NCBI GenBank assembly: GCA_015489065.1
Contig: WGAO01000030.1
Coordinates: 1-39,977, forward strand
DNA from: Thermotogaceae bacterium
GTDB taxonomy: Bacteria; Thermotogota; Thermotogae; Thermotogales; Thermotogaceae
Reading direction: 5' to 3'
DNA length: 39,977 nt
The translations under genes and the position numbers were made by a program. Shown here piece by piece: positions 1 to 8,432 of the stretch. Within the stretch, counting starts at the first letter, position 1; every line of letters begins with the position of its first letter. The notes under the pieces were generated by a model that saw only the letters and a list, made by a program, of their open reading frames with translations, was not told where the DNA came from and did no database searches.

Positions 1-1379
1 AGTATCTCTTGTGGAACGAGAAGCTTTCCTATGTCATGCAGCCTAGCATAGTACCTTATCTCATTTACAAATGATTCCCCAAGTCCAAGCTTTTCCGCTA
101 TGAATGCCGAGAGTTCCCCTACTCTGTATATGTGATTGCCCGTTATTTCGTCGTATCCTTCTGCTATCATTGATAGCTCTTGTGCGAAAAGAAGGTGCGC
201 TTCTTCTAGCTCTGTGTATGCTTTCTCCACTTCTTGATATGCTTTCTCTAGCTCTTGTTCTGAAGCTTCAAGCATTTCCACATAGGCTGTTATGTCCTGC
301 GCCATCTCGTAGAAGTGAGAGAATATTTCTCTAAATTCTCTTATCTCTGAAGACTCTATTTTTTCAGATGGAAGGAATACCTTATCATCTCTAAATTTTC
401 TCATGATCTCCATGAGATTTGATAGATCTCTATTTATGTTGCTTGCAATCTTTTTTACAGCTGATCCTGCAAAGTACATCGAAAATATTATGGAAAGTAT
501 CAAAGATATAAAAAACGCCCACTGGGATCCTCTTGCAAACTTGAAATCGGTTTCAGCTGTTATCACGAATGGCTTTGAAAATTCTCCATCTCTTGGAAAA
601 AGTTGTATGGTGTCAACAAAGAACATCTTGGCGAGTTTTCTCCTAACAACCATCTTTTTTGATTTTAAGGCTTGTATTGCCAGCTCTTTTTCGGCAGGTG
701 TAAGCTTTGGGAAAGCGTAGCCGAAAGGATCAAGGTCATGCTCGTATATCCCCACTCTTTTTATAAAAGAGTAATGCTTTGATATCAGCGATATAGAATT
801 TACTAGGGAGTTTACTCCCGGCCAATTTATGAACGCTCTTAAAACAGCAGCTTCTTTTGAATTTATTTTCACATAACCTTTCTTTACAAATGCATAACTC
901 TTATCAAGCTTTACAAACTCGTCGATTTTTTCGAAAGCGATTTCTCCTGGCTTGAGTTTTCTGACAAAATTCAGGGTGATTTCATCTATTTTGAAATTGT
1001 CAGAGGTAGTGAACAAAATTTTACCGTTCATATCAAAGATTGTGATATCGTATCCGAGTACTCTTTGATCGTCCATAGAGAGTTGCAAATCCGTGATCTT
1101 ATTGGATATGACCATTTTAAAAATTTTTTTAAGTGCTGGCCTCATCCATTCCTCTTCTAGACTTTCTTCGTATCCCTCAAGTGCTTTAAGGTAGGTTTCT
1201 ACATTCGATTTGACGAGTTTTTCGATAGTACCGGATACCTCTTCTATCAATTGTCGAAGATAGTAACCACTCACCGACATAACAAAAATCAGGGTTGATA
1301 TACCAACCGTAAGTATCACGAGCCTTATCTTTTTGGATACAAACTTCTCAAAGCTGAGTTCTTTGTCCTCCGTAGACAT
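1..1379 (-). CDS. Membrane HD-GYP domain phosphodiesterase (C-terminus outside window)
   Basis: I translated this by hand because the ORF track omits open-ended frames. The frame is open from an ATG at 1379 to the window edge, giving about 459 codons. An N-terminal membrane segment (RLVILTVGISTLIFVMSVSG) leads into an extracytoplasmic region of about 250 residues of no family I recognise. A second membrane segment (WAFFISLILSIIFSMYFAG) is followed by a coiled coil (EASEQELEKAYQEVEKAYTE) and the start of an HD domain, GNHIYRVGELSA followed by LHDIGK. That HD signature and the preceding coiled coil are typical of HD-GYP c-di-GMP phosphodiesterases, but the GYP motif would lie outside the window, so activity is inferred. 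The start is uncertain. The best SD (AGGAG, 1410-1406) lies 26 bases before the ATG and 8 bases before an in-frame ATT at 1397; ATG 1393 is out of frame. A TATAAT lies at 1419-1414. Confidence 0.85.
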   Translation of the reverse strand, partial: MSTEDKELSFEKFVSKKIRLVILTVGISTLIFVMSVSGYYLRQLIEEVSGTIEKLVKSNVETYLKALEGYEESLEEEWMRPALKKIFKMVISNKITDLQLSMDDQRVLGYDITIFDMNGKILFTTSDNFKIDEITLNFVRKLKPGEIAFEKIDEFVKLDKSYAFVKKGYVKINSKEAAVLRAFINWPGVNSLVNSISLISKHYSFIKRVGIYEHDLDPFGYAFPKLTPAEKELAIQALKSKKMVVRRKLAKMFFVDTIQLFPRDGEFSKPFVITAETDFKFARGSQWAFFISLILSIIFSMYFAGSAVKKIASNINRDLSNLMEIMRKFRDDKVFLPSEKIESSEIREFREIFSHFYEMAQDITAYVEMLEASEQELEKAYQEVEKAYTELEEAHLLFAQELSMIAEGYDEITGNHIYRVGELSAFIAEKLGLGESFVNEIRYYARLHDIGKLLVPQEI

Positions 1380-1707
1380 AATGTGATTGCCATGAATTTT
1401 TGAATCTCCTTGGATTATACTATATGAAGAATAGGTATCATTACTCTGAAAACAAAGCTCCTTGTAAAAGGATATAGAGATATATGGTCTACATCAAATA
1501 AGAAAATATAACCAAAATAGAACCGCACTGAGGCTCCTTAATACGGGAATCCAAGAGGGTTATGACATTCGCTAATATCCCAGTACTTATCGTTCAATCA
1601 AATCAAGACGTGGGAAAACTTCTAAAAATTTTTTTCATTCTGCCACTTCCACTGAATTTCAAACCTCAATATGAGATGGTAAACTTCATCAATCGGGAGG
1701 TGATTTC
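1380..1707. other. 328-base gap between divergent genes
   Basis: This is the only stretch over 300 bases without a confident gene. The left end holds the presumed promoter of the HD-GYP gene (TATAAT on the minus strand at 1419-1414) and its AGGAG. The right end holds the SD GGGAGGTGAT of the next gene. In the middle I see one short plus-strand frame of 50 codons, from ATG 1562 to TAA 1714 (MTFANIPVLIVQ at its start), which runs into the TTG start of the next gene. Its only SD-like run (AGAGGG) is too close to the ATG, so I do not call it. I see no tRNA, convincing riboswitch or terminator hairpin here. Confidence 0.5.
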
Positions 1708-2142
1708 TTGTTAAGCGTTGCTCTTTCAATAATCGTTCCTATTCTCGGGTATTTTGCAAAGGTTAATATCTGGATCTTGGCTATCTCTGGTATATTCGCT
1801 ATAGCTGGAAGTGTTTATTTTCTCAAGGAGCGATCTCAAAAGGCTGAGAGTTTTAACAGATTGACCCTAATTTTGTTGATAGCGGTAACTGTTCTTGCGT
1901 GGGCTAAGAAGATTCCGGTTCCTGGATTTCTTCCACTCTCTTTAGCAGTTTTTTCTACGATTTTTCTCGATCTTTCATATAGTGGAAAAAGATCCCTTTC
2001 AATCCCTTTTTGGATTTTCATATATTGGGGAGTGAGTGAGATATTCTCGTTGAGGTATTCCAGATGGGGATATCTCATGGGAGCTGTCGTTGCTCTAATA
2101 GCTTGGAGGGATATTTTTGGCAAGGTACAGAAAACTCAGTGA
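1708..2142 (+). CDS. Small multi-spanning membrane protein, unknown function
   Basis: I do not recognise this 144-residue protein. It is strongly hydrophobic with about five predicted membrane spans: residues 3-20, 22-40, 52-67, 73-88 and 98-135, the last probably two spans. Short basic loops (KERSQK, SGKRS) separate them, and the tail KVQKTQ is polar. There is no signal-peptide cleavage site and no catalytic motif. TTG is chosen as start because a full SD, GGGAGGTGAT, lies just upstream. The 3' end overlaps the next gene by 26 bases, so the two are probably cotranscribed and translationally coupled. It could be a small transporter-like or scaffold membrane protein, but the sequence does not say which. 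Confidence 0.7.
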   Translation: MLSVALSIIVPILGYFAKVNIWILAISGIFAIAGSVYFLKERSQKAESFNRLTLILLIAVTVLAWAKKIPVPGFLPLSLAVFSTIFLDLSYSGKRSLSIPFWIFIYWGVSEIFSLRYSRWGYLMGAVVALIAWRDIFGKVQKTQ

Positions 2143-3025
2143 GTATCTGAGGGAAAGATACAAGTCGAGGGTTCAGAAGATCCCTATATACGCTGGTTTC
2201 ACATGTCCGAACCGCCTCAAAGGAGAGCCGTGTATATACTGTGACTCTACCGGGAGTGGTTTTTCTACTTTAATGAACCTTTCAATAAGAGATCAGATCT
2301 TAACTTGGAAAGATCGCTTCAAAAAAAAGTATAAAAATGTTAAGTTTATAGCGTATTTCCAAGCCTTTTCGAACACCTTTGCTTCTATGGATGTCCTTAG
2401 GAGAAAATACGAGGAAGCTCTTGTAGATGATGAAATAGTAGCTCTTGACATATCAACGAGGCCAGATCTTCTCCAGGAAGAGATTTTGGATCTTTTGGAA
2501 AGTTTTAAAAGCAGGGTTGATGTCTTCCTGGATATCGGCCTTCAAACGGTGAATTACAAAACTCTGAAAATCTTGAAAAGGCATCACACTTTAGCAGAAT
2601 TCATAGACGGCGTTTCCCGTGCGAAAAGGCGAGGTTTTGAAGTAACAACTCATGTCATAGCCAATCTTCCATGGGATGATCTAGAAGATGTTATCGAAAC
2701 AGCCAAAGTGATATCTGCTCTTGGTATAGATGGTGTTAAGGTGCATTCTTTATATGTTGTTAAAGGAACAGAGCTGGGGAATATGTACGAGCGTGGCGAG
2801 GTTTCTATAGGGTCTCTTGAAGAATATGTTCAGAGGGTTGTAACATTCTTGGAATATCTCGATCCATCTATCGTTATACATAGACTCGTTGCAGACCCCC
2901 CGAAAACGGGAATTCTCTTCGGAAACTGGGGTGTGAGTAAGCTTGAGATAATAAACGCTATAGAGAAAGAGCTTGAAGACAGGGATACTTATCAAGGAAA
3001 GAAATTTGACTATCTAAATCGGTAA
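2117..3025 (+). CDS. Radical SAM protein, TIGR01212 (YhcC/YtqA) family
   Basis: This 302-residue protein has the layout of the YhcC/YtqA radical SAM family: an N-terminal Cys set for a 4Fe-4S cluster (FTCPNRLKGEPCIYC, Cys 30, 39 and 42), then a partial TIM barrel. Family-like segments follow, such as IAYFQAFSNTFA, LDIGLQTVNYKTLKILKRHH and HVIANLPWDD. The wide spacing between the first and second Cys is a feature of this family rather than the usual CxxxCxxC. The cluster is expected to cleave S-adenosylmethionine; the substrate is not established from sequence. The start is TTG with GGAGGG six bases upstream, and it lies inside the end of the preceding membrane-protein gene. It is cytosolic, with no export signal. 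The family assignment is firm; the physiological role is open. Confidence 0.9.
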   Translation: MARYRKLSEYLRERYKSRVQKIPIYAGFTCPNRLKGEPCIYCDSTGSGFSTLMNLSIRDQILTWKDRFKKKYKNVKFIAYFQAFSNTFASMDVLRRKYEEALVDDEIVALDISTRPDLLQEEILDLLESFKSRVDVFLDIGLQTVNYKTLKILKRHHTLAEFIDGVSRAKRRGFEVTTHVIANLPWDDLEDVIETAKVISALGIDGVKVHSLYVVKGTELGNMYERGEVSIGSLEEYVQRVVTFLEYLDPSIVIHRLVADPPKTGILFGNWGVSKLEIINAIEKELEDRDTYQGKKFDYLNR

Positions 3026-3098
3026 AGCAGAATTCTGAGGATTCACTATGCTTGAAGCTCGTTCAACTCCTTCGAAATTCAACACCTTGGTACCAAAC

Positions 3099-3126
3099 TT
3101 GTCGATAACGCTAGAGGCGGTATAAT
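3099..3126 (+). promoter_or_regulatory. Sigma-70-type promoter for the PAS-GAF-GGDEF gene
   Basis: A -35 element TTGTCG (3099-3104) and a perfect -10 TATAAT (3121-3126) are separated by 16 bases. Transcription would begin near 3133. The SD GGGGTGG follows and the ATG is at 3152, giving a leader of about 20 bases. The neighbouring 125-base spacer suggests the cyclase is transcribed separately from the radical SAM gene. Confidence 0.6.
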
Positions 3127-3151
3127 TTCACAAAAGAACCGGGGTGGAATT

Positions 3152-4462
3152 ATGAAAAGAGAAGTTTTTCAAAAGTTGTCCTTAGATGATTTAAAAAAGT
3201 ATGACGATGCGGAAAAGGGAGTAGTTGTGTACGATGAAAACGGAAATATTATATATGCAAACAAACAGGCTCTTATTATCTTTGGATATGCAAGTATTGA
3301 AGATCTTTCAAATGGATGGAAACTCATACCCCCTGAGTACAAAATGATCGTTCAAAACAGAATAGAAAGAGCTTTGTCAGGAGAACCTTCTCCATCATTG
3401 ACCCTAAGAGTTTTCACGGGTGACAGGAGAGACGAAATAATCAAATCTAAAACCTTCCCCATTATTTTAAATGGCAAAAGAGCGATAATGGCGGTTTTTG
3501 CAAGAGAAGTAGAAGACAGGTTCAAGAGAAATGCCATCAGGGAAACTTTAAAGATTATTAAAAAATCCGTAGAGCCTTTTTTAGAAGATAGGACAATCGA
3601 TATAAAAGAGATAATGAGATGTATTTACGAGAGCATCAAAGGTATATTTTCACATCTAGATCTAGTTTTTGTGAAAAAGAACATGGAGGTTCTCTTTGCA
3701 ACGGCAGAAAAGGTCCCTTGTGTGAAAAATCCACCAATATTGAAATGTATGAAAGAGAAAAAGGAAATCTATATTTCTTCAAGTGAGATAGATGGGAAAG
3801 TTTATACGATATTTGCCTCTCCGATCTTTGTCGGTGGAGAAATCTTTGGGGCAATTGGATTTAGAAAAGAAGGATATGGAGCATTTGCACCAGAGGATGT
3901 GGAGATGTTTCGCGTGGTGTCAGAGCTTGTATCTTTGATATTAAAGCTTTCAAAAAAGATAGAGGATATCGAAAAAGAAAAAGAGGATCTTTTTACAAAG
4001 GTTATGATAGATGACCTGACGGGATCATACACGAGGAATTATTTAAACGAGTTTGCTGAGAAGATTGTTTCCTACTTTAAAAGAAGAGGCGAAAGCGTTT
4101 CTGTGGTGATGATGGATATAGATAATCTTAAACTTGTTAACGACAGTTATGGACACCTTGAAGGCGACAAACTTCTGAACGACTTTTCAAGAATCGTTAT
4201 GGAAAACATCCGAGAGACGGATTTACTAATAAGATTAGGTGGAGATGAGTTTTTATTGATTCTTCCAGGTTGCGATTTAGAAAATGCTGAAAAGGTGATG
4301 AGAAAAATCGTTGAGAATGTTGAAAGAGAAAATACAAGGAGAGATCCGAAAATACATTTCTCATACGGAATAGCGCTAGTGGATAGCGATCTAAGAAAAG
4401 CTATAGAGATAGCAGACGATAAGATGTATACCATGAAGAGAATCCATCATAGCGTTTTGTGA
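3152..4462 (+). CDS. PAS-GAF-GGDEF diguanylate cyclase
   Basis: This 436-residue cytosolic sensor enzyme should make cyclic di-GMP from two GTP. Residues about 15-125 form a PAS domain (GVVVYDENGNIIYANKQAL opening). Residues about 145-265 resemble a GAF domain. A short coiled coil (KKIEDIEKEKEDL) leads into a GGDEF domain from about 285 to the end. The domain begins DDLTGSYTRNYL, carries the metal-binding MMDIDNLK and has an intact GGDEF motif at residues 363-367. A product-inhibition I-site RETD sits exactly five residues before GGDEF, so feedback inhibition by c-di-GMP is expected. There are no membrane segments. The start ATG has SD GGGGTGG and a good promoter just upstream. The ligand of the PAS or GAF domain cannot be told from sequence. 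Confidence 0.93.
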   Translation: MKREVFQKLSLDDLKKYDDAEKGVVVYDENGNIIYANKQALIIFGYASIEDLSNGWKLIPPEYKMIVQNRIERALSGEPSPSLTLRVFTGDRRDEIIKSKTFPIILNGKRAIMAVFAREVEDRFKRNAIRETLKIIKKSVEPFLEDRTIDIKEIMRCIYESIKGIFSHLDLVFVKKNMEVLFATAEKVPCVKNPPILKCMKEKKEIYISSSEIDGKVYTIFASPIFVGGEIFGAIGFRKEGYGAFAPEDVEMFRVVSELVSLILKLSKKIEDIEKEKEDLFTKVMIDDLTGSYTRNYLNEFAEKIVSYFKRRGESVSVVMMDIDNLKLVNDSYGHLEGDKLLNDFSRIVMENIRETDLLIRLGGDEFLLILPGCDLENAEKVMRKIVENVERENTRRDPKIHFSYGIALVDSDLRKAIEIADDKMYTMKRIHHSVL

Positions 4463-4510
4463 CAACCTATTGATTGTTGTAAACTAACGGGATAACGGGG
4501 GTGATAAAGG

Positions 4511-6238
4511 ATGAGGATAAAAGAGATAATTCCATACGCTCTTGGAAAAAAACCTGCACATGTTTTGTTTAAAAACGCGAAGATCGTAAATGTATTCACA
4601 GGCGAAGTAGAGGAAGGGAACATAGCAATCTTTAAAAAGAGAATAGCGGGCGTTGGAGATTATGAAGATGGCGAAAGAGTGATAGACCTTAAAGGGATGT
4701 ATGTGGTTCCTGGATTGATAGATGCTCACCTTCATATAGAGAGTTCTATGCTATCCCCAAGGCAGTTTGCAAAGGCGGTTCTTCTTCATGGAACAACTAC
4801 TGTAATAGCCGATCCCCATGAAATAGCGAATGTCCTGGGCCTTGACGGTATCGAATATATGATTGATGCAACAGAAGGGATCCCTTTAAATGTCTACATA
4901 GCCATACCATCCGCTGTTCCAGCCTCTCCGAATTTTGAAACTTCCGGAGCAAGAATAGGTCCTGAGGATGTTATAAATTTCGTTGAGAGATATCCAAAAA
5001 GAATTATTGCACTTGGAGAAGTGATGAATTTTCCAGGAGTTTTAAATGTTGATTATGAGACCATCGCTAAGATAGAAATCCTCAGACACAAGTACAAAAA
5101 GATTGATGGACATGCCCCTGGACTTTCTGGAAAAGAGCTCAACGCTTATATAAGTGCTTTCATAAGATCAGATCACGAGGCTACAACGGCTGAGGAAGCT
5201 TTGGAAAAGATCAGTAGAGGGATGCAAGTGTTCATAAGGGAAGGAACCACAGCACAGGATCTTGATGCTTTGATAAAAGCTGTCAACGAGAAAAATCAGT
5301 TTTTCTTCTCCTTCTGCACAGATGATAAAGATGCTCTTGACATATTAGAAGAGGGCCATATAGATCACAATATAAGGAAAGCAATTTCTCATGGTATAGA
5401 TCCTATAACTGCTGTTAGAATGGCAACGATAAACACGGCTAGGTACTTCAATCTCAGGAGTATGGGAGCTGTGGCTCCGAGCTACAAAGCTGATTTCGTT
5501 GTTCTTGACGATCTGGAGAGTTTCAGCATAAAGATGGTGGTAAAAGATGGAAAGATTGTTGTTGAAGATGGGAGATTCGTTGGAAATCTCCGTGGAAGGA
5601 TTCCGAATGTTCCAGATGTTGTCGGACATGTGAAACTTCCCAAGTTTACATTGGATGATTTAAAGATAAAAGACCGCGGAAAGAAAATAAGAGTGATAAA
5701 GATATTTGAGAAAAACTTGATTACTGAAGAGCTGATCGTAGAACCAACTGTAAAAAACGGATATGTCGTTCCGGATGTAAAGAGAGATCTTTTAAAAATA
5801 GCGGTTTTTGATAGACATACAGGTTCTGATTTTTCAATAGGCTTTGTCAACGGTTTTGGATTGAAGAGAGGAGCATTGGCTGCGAGTATAGGGCATGATT
5901 CTCACAATGTTTTTTCCATTGGTACAAATGACGAGGACATAGAGTTTGCCGCAAAAGAAATACAAAAGATGAACGGCGGAATAGTCCTTGTCGATGGAAA
6001 AAAAGTAATCGAGGCGATACCACTCCCGATAGCCGGACTCATGTCAAACGAACCACTTGAAAAGGTGGCTGATATGGTCAGAAGGTTTGATGGAAAGTTG
6101 ATCGAGTACGGAACAGATAAGGAAAAAATGATGGGGGTATTCTTCATACAGCTTTCGGTCATACCGAAGATAAAGATAACCGATAGAGGAATAGTGGATG
6201 TGTCAAATCAAAGATTTGTTGATCTATTTGTGGAATAG
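4511..6238 (+). CDS. ade: Adenine deaminase
   Basis: At 575 residues this matches the usual length of the Ade family, metal-dependent amidohydrolases that convert adenine to hypoxanthine and ammonia in purine salvage. The amidohydrolase metal motif PGLIDAHLHIESSML is near residues 70-83. Further family segments are DPHEIANV, DGHAPGLSGKELNAY, SDHEATTAEEA and FCTDDKDALD. ATINTARYF and the closing beta-domain (ADFVVLDDL) mark the standard composite fold. The C-terminal part contains RHTGSDFSIGFVNGFGLKRGA, as in bacterial Ade. The start ATG has GGGGGTGAT about six bases upstream. It lies 48 bases after the cyclase gene with no clear terminator between, so partial readthrough is possible. No purine-responsive leader was recognised. 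Confidence 0.95.
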   Translation: MRIKEIIPYALGKKPAHVLFKNAKIVNVFTGEVEEGNIAIFKKRIAGVGDYEDGERVIDLKGMYVVPGLIDAHLHIESSMLSPRQFAKAVLLHGTTTVIADPHEIANVLGLDGIEYMIDATEGIPLNVYIAIPSAVPASPNFETSGARIGPEDVINFVERYPKRIIALGEVMNFPGVLNVDYETIAKIEILRHKYKKIDGHAPGLSGKELNAYISAFIRSDHEATTAEEALEKISRGMQVFIREGTTAQDLDALIKAVNEKNQFFFSFCTDDKDALDILEEGHIDHNIRKAISHGIDPITAVRMATINTARYFNLRSMGAVAPSYKADFVVLDDLESFSIKMVVKDGKIVVEDGRFVGNLRGRIPNVPDVVGHVKLPKFTLDDLKIKDRGKKIRVIKIFEKNLITEELIVEPTVKNGYVVPDVKRDLLKIAVFDRHTGSDFSIGFVNGFGLKRGALAASIGHDSHNVFSIGTNDEDIEFAAKEIQKMNGGIVLVDGKKVIEAIPLPIAGLMSNEPLEKVADMVRRFDGKLIEYGTDKEKMMGVFFIQLSVIPKIKITDRGIVDVSNQRFVDLFVE

Positions 6239-6256
6239 ACGAAAGGAGGTGAACTT

Positions 6257-6505
6257 ATGAGAGTAGATAGTATCGGCGGGGCGGATATAAATAAGTTGTC
6301 CAGCACAGATAAAGTTCAAAGAAAGGTTCAATCTCAGATCAGAAAGATTCGATCGAATCAAATGCAAAATTTTGAGAGAAACAGAGTGGAAAGATCGATA
6401 GACAGAATGGCAAAGATCAGCAACGAGATGAAAAGCAACGCAACCAAAAGGATGAAAGTTTTCTATAAAGCTTTGGAAAAGTCAATGTTTGATTTTATGG
6501 GGTGA
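6257..6505 (+). CDS. Small basic, helical protein, unknown function
   Basis: I do not recognise this 82-residue protein. It is highly charged and rich in Lys, Arg, Gln and Asn, lacks Cys and Trp, and is predicted to be almost entirely helical after residue 18. A heptad-like pattern runs through VQRKVQSQIRKIRSNQMQNF and RSIDRMAKISNEMKSN. There is no signal peptide or membrane segment. The gene has one of the strongest ribosome binding sites in the window (AAAGGAGGTGA before the ATG), which argues that it is real and well translated. It starts 18 bases after adenine deaminase and is followed almost immediately by the exported protein at 6510. It could bind nucleic acid or a partner protein; neither is shown. 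Confidence 0.75.
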   Translation: MRVDSIGGADINKLSSTDKVQRKVQSQIRKIRSNQMQNFERNRVERSIDRMAKISNEMKSNATKRMKVFYKALEKSMFDFMG

Positions 6506-6509
6506 TCAT

Positions 6510-6956
6510 GTGAAAACGATATTTCTTCTGGTTTTTCCAATAATAGCATTTTCCACATACCTGACGGTCGGGATTGACTACGACCTAAGTTGGTTTCCGT
6601 ATATAGGCTTTGGAGATCAGTCGGGGAACGATCGCTTTGAAATGTGTTTTGGGTTCAGAAACATAAGTGATGTCTGGACTGTAAAAATATTCGGTACATA
6701 TGCTAAGAATTTCTGGGAAGGCTTTGAGGGTTTTGTCTCTGTAGAGAGTTTTCTTACTCCCGGAGGTAATGGTGAGCTGAATTCCCTGGAGTATTCGGAG
6801 AGATCTTTCGTATACATTGCAGCTGTTGGAATATCTTATTCTTTTGATCTTGGCTTTTTGGGAGTTAATTTTTCTTTGGGAGAAAGCTTTGTTCTCCCGC
6901 TTGGCGCATCATCGGATACTATTCCTGCACTAAAGTTATCCTTTGGTATTCGCTGA
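6510..6956 (+). CDS. Small exported protein, possible outer-membrane beta-barrel
   Basis: The ORF track starts this frame at a TTG at 6489 inside the previous gene. I prefer GTG 6510 because GGGGTGAT lies just before it and because the protein then opens with a clean signal peptide, MKTIFLLVFPIIAFSTYLTVG. That gives 148 residues. The mature part alternates polar and hydrophobic residues in short strands (DRFEMCFGFRNI, FVYIAAVGISYSFDL, FLGVNFSLGESF) and ends in LKLSFGIR, a pattern compatible with a small beta-barrel or beta-sandwich envelope protein. I know no family for it. The GTG lies five bases after the stop of the 82-aa gene. Its 3' end overlaps the convergent nth gene by 21 bases. Confidence 0.65.
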   Translation: MKTIFLLVFPIIAFSTYLTVGIDYDLSWFPYIGFGDQSGNDRFEMCFGFRNISDVWTVKIFGTYAKNFWEGFEGFVSVESFLTPGGNGELNSLEYSERSFVYIAAVGISYSFDLGFLGVNFSLGESFVLPLGASSDTIPALKLSFGIR

Positions 6957-7553
6957 AGGACATTCCTCTTTTAGGGGACATAGGGCACATTTAGGATTTC
7001 TTGGGAGGCATATGTTCCTTCCAAATTCTACCATTGAACCGTTTATTGGTCCCCAAAGCTCTTCTGGAAGAATTTTCATGAGCTCAATTTCAGTCTGTTC
7101 TGGAACTCTTGTTTTCACCCAGCCGAGTCTGTTGCTTATACGATGAACATGAGTGTCAACTGCAAGAGCGGGCTTTCCAAATGACACATATAATACTATG
7201 TTTGCCGTTTTTCTTCCCACTCCTGGTAACGATACGAGATCCTCAAGCGTGTCAGGAACTTCCCCTCCAAATCTTTTCAGTATCTCCTTGGATACTTCTA
7301 TTATTCTTCTAGCTTTTTGTCTGAACATTCCAGCGGGTCTAATGAGATCGTAGAGCTCTTCTGGTTTGGCACTTGCCAATTTCTCTGGATTGTCATAACC
7401 TGCCCTGAAGAGTCTTTCAGCGGCTTCGTCTGTATTCTCATCTCTGCTCCTTTGACTGAGTATAGTTCTTATAAGAACTCTAAATGGATCTCTTTCCTCG
7501 TGATTTCTTGGGAACTTCTCGATTATCAATTTTGCCTGATCTTTTACATTCAA
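6936..7553 (-). CDS. nth: Endonuclease III, DNA glycosylase/AP lyase
   Basis: This 205-residue base-excision repair enzyme removes oxidised pyrimidines and cleaves at abasic sites. The helix-hairpin-helix LPGVGRKTANIVLY carries the catalytic Lys (115). The following AVDTHVHRISNRLGW carries the catalytic Asp (133), together the HhH-GPD signature. A C-terminal 4Fe-4S cluster loop is complete: Cys 182, 189, 192 and 198 in the classic C-x6-C-x2-C-x5-C spacing. The start is TTG at 7553, overlapping the stop of the upstream tRNase Z gene by four bases (TTGA), with GGGATGATAA as the SD region. The frame beginning at the nearby ATG is out of phase. The 3' end overlaps the convergent plus-strand gene, with no terminator visible between them. 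Confidence 0.95.
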   Translation of the reverse strand: MNVKDQAKLIIEKFPRNHEERDPFRVLIRTILSQRSRDENTDEAAERLFRAGYDNPEKLASAKPEELYDLIRPAGMFRQKARRIIEVSKEILKRFGGEVPDTLEDLVSLPGVGRKTANIVLYVSFGKPALAVDTHVHRISNRLGWVKTRVPEQTEIELMKILPEELWGPINGSMVEFGRNICLPRNPKCALCPLKEECPSANTKG

Positions 7554-8392
7554 ATTATCATCCCCTTATTTGGATCAACAACACGTAAATTGACACCTTC
7601 CAAATCTTTCTCATATTTTTTTAGGATTCTATCAATTTTTCCAATGTATCTTGTGGATATGTGGTAAAGCACCACATTCTTCACTCCTGACTTTTTGATC
7701 GTTTCCACAACTTCTTCTATCGATGCATGATTCTTTATTCTTCTATCCTTTGAGTTCAGAAATGTGCATTCGTGGATGAGCAATTCCGTTCCCTCGACTT
7801 CTTTTGGATCTAATGCGAGTGAATCACCAGAAACCGTCAGAAGCTTTTGGTCATATTCATAGGTTACCGCATCTTGTCCGAGTTCTTTGACAAGCGATGC
7901 GATCTTTTTAGGATCTAGGTGTTTGTACTCATCCCTTAGCTTTCTTCTTGTCTCGTATATGTGATATCCGTAGCTCTTCTCCCCAGATGTGTGTTTCGTT
8001 CTAAAAGGAACGACGAATCTCTTGAAAGATCCTGCTTTTCTCAGGAATACCCTTTCACCACTCTCAATTGGATAAGTTGTAAAGGAGAATCGCAAGTCTG
8101 GATTCGCTTTTTTTATGAAGCTTAAGTAAGCTTCTATAGCTCTGTTCCCTTTCGGATAATAAACCTCCAAGGGCTTTTCTCTATCTCCCATGGCGTTGTT
8201 TCTCGTGTTTATCACATTCCATATGCCAGATATGTGATCAACATGGCCATGAGTAAGGAATATTTTCTTTACAGCGTAGACCTTGCTCATCATAGTTGTT
8301 GCTACACCTTCTCCCGCGTCAAAGAGAACTCTTTCAGGTGAATAGTATATCCATGTTGAAAATAGAGCTTTTGAGTATATCCAGAGTACCAC
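7550..8392 (-). CDS. rnz: tRNase Z (RNase Z), Thermotoga-type
   Basis: This 280-residue metallo-beta-lactamase-fold endonuclease trims tRNA 3' ends. The zinc motif LTHGHVDHISG has His 48, His 50, Asp 52 and His 53. Further ligand segments are TVSGDSLALDP, LLIHECTFL and VLYHISTRYIG. The length and the short substrate-binding arm match the T. maritima enzyme, whose opening (SKALFSTWIYYSPER) I recall as nearly identical. The T. maritima enzyme is known for cleaving after an encoded CCA rather than before it, and the tRNA gene in this window does encode CCA. The start is GTG with GAGGGGG seven bases upstream, and it aligns in length with the T. maritima start. It is followed by nth with a four-base overlap. 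Confidence 0.93.
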   Translation of the reverse strand: MVLWIYSKALFSTWIYYSPERVLFDAGEGVATTMMSKVYAVKKIFLTHGHVDHISGIWNVINTRNNAMGDREKPLEVYYPKGNRAIEAYLSFIKKANPDLRFSFTTYPIESGERVFLRKAGSFKRFVVPFRTKHTSGEKSYGYHIYETRRKLRDEYKHLDPKKIASLVKELGQDAVTYEYDQKLLTVSGDSLALDPKEVEGTELLIHECTFLNSKDRRIKNHASIEEVVETIKKSGVKNVVLYHISTRYIGKIDRILKKYEKDLEGVNLRVVDPNKGMII

Positions 8393-8423
8393 TCCTTTTC
8401 CCCCTCTCTGCTGTCGAAGGAGA

Positions 8424-8432
8424 ATTTTAACA
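8424..8432 (-). promoter_or_regulatory. Extended -10 promoter element for rnz-nth
   Basis: On the minus strand the sequence reads TGTTAAAAT, a TGn extended -10, placed about 31 bases before the rnz GTG. No good -35 is visible. The same nonamer occurs before the 7TM-GGDEF gene at 37209. The call rests on pattern and position only. Confidence 0.4.

Noticed and set aside
104-720. Plus-strand ORFs at 104-334 and 403-720
   Set aside because: They are shadows of the minus-strand HD-GYP gene, which is open over the whole stretch and has clear protein character.
1562-1714. 50-codon plus-strand frame (MTFANIPVLIVQ...) before the small membrane protein gene
   Set aside because: The SD-like AGAGGG is only two bases from the ATG, there is no recognisable domain, and it runs into the well-supported TTG start at 1708.
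3026-3098. Inverted repeat AGAATTCT after the radical SAM gene as a terminator
   Set aside because: The stem is short and AT-rich and no T-tract follows.
4463-4510. Possible promoter or purine riboswitch before adenine deaminase
   Set aside because: TTGATT is present but the matching -10 is poor, and 48 bases is too short for a purine aptamer.
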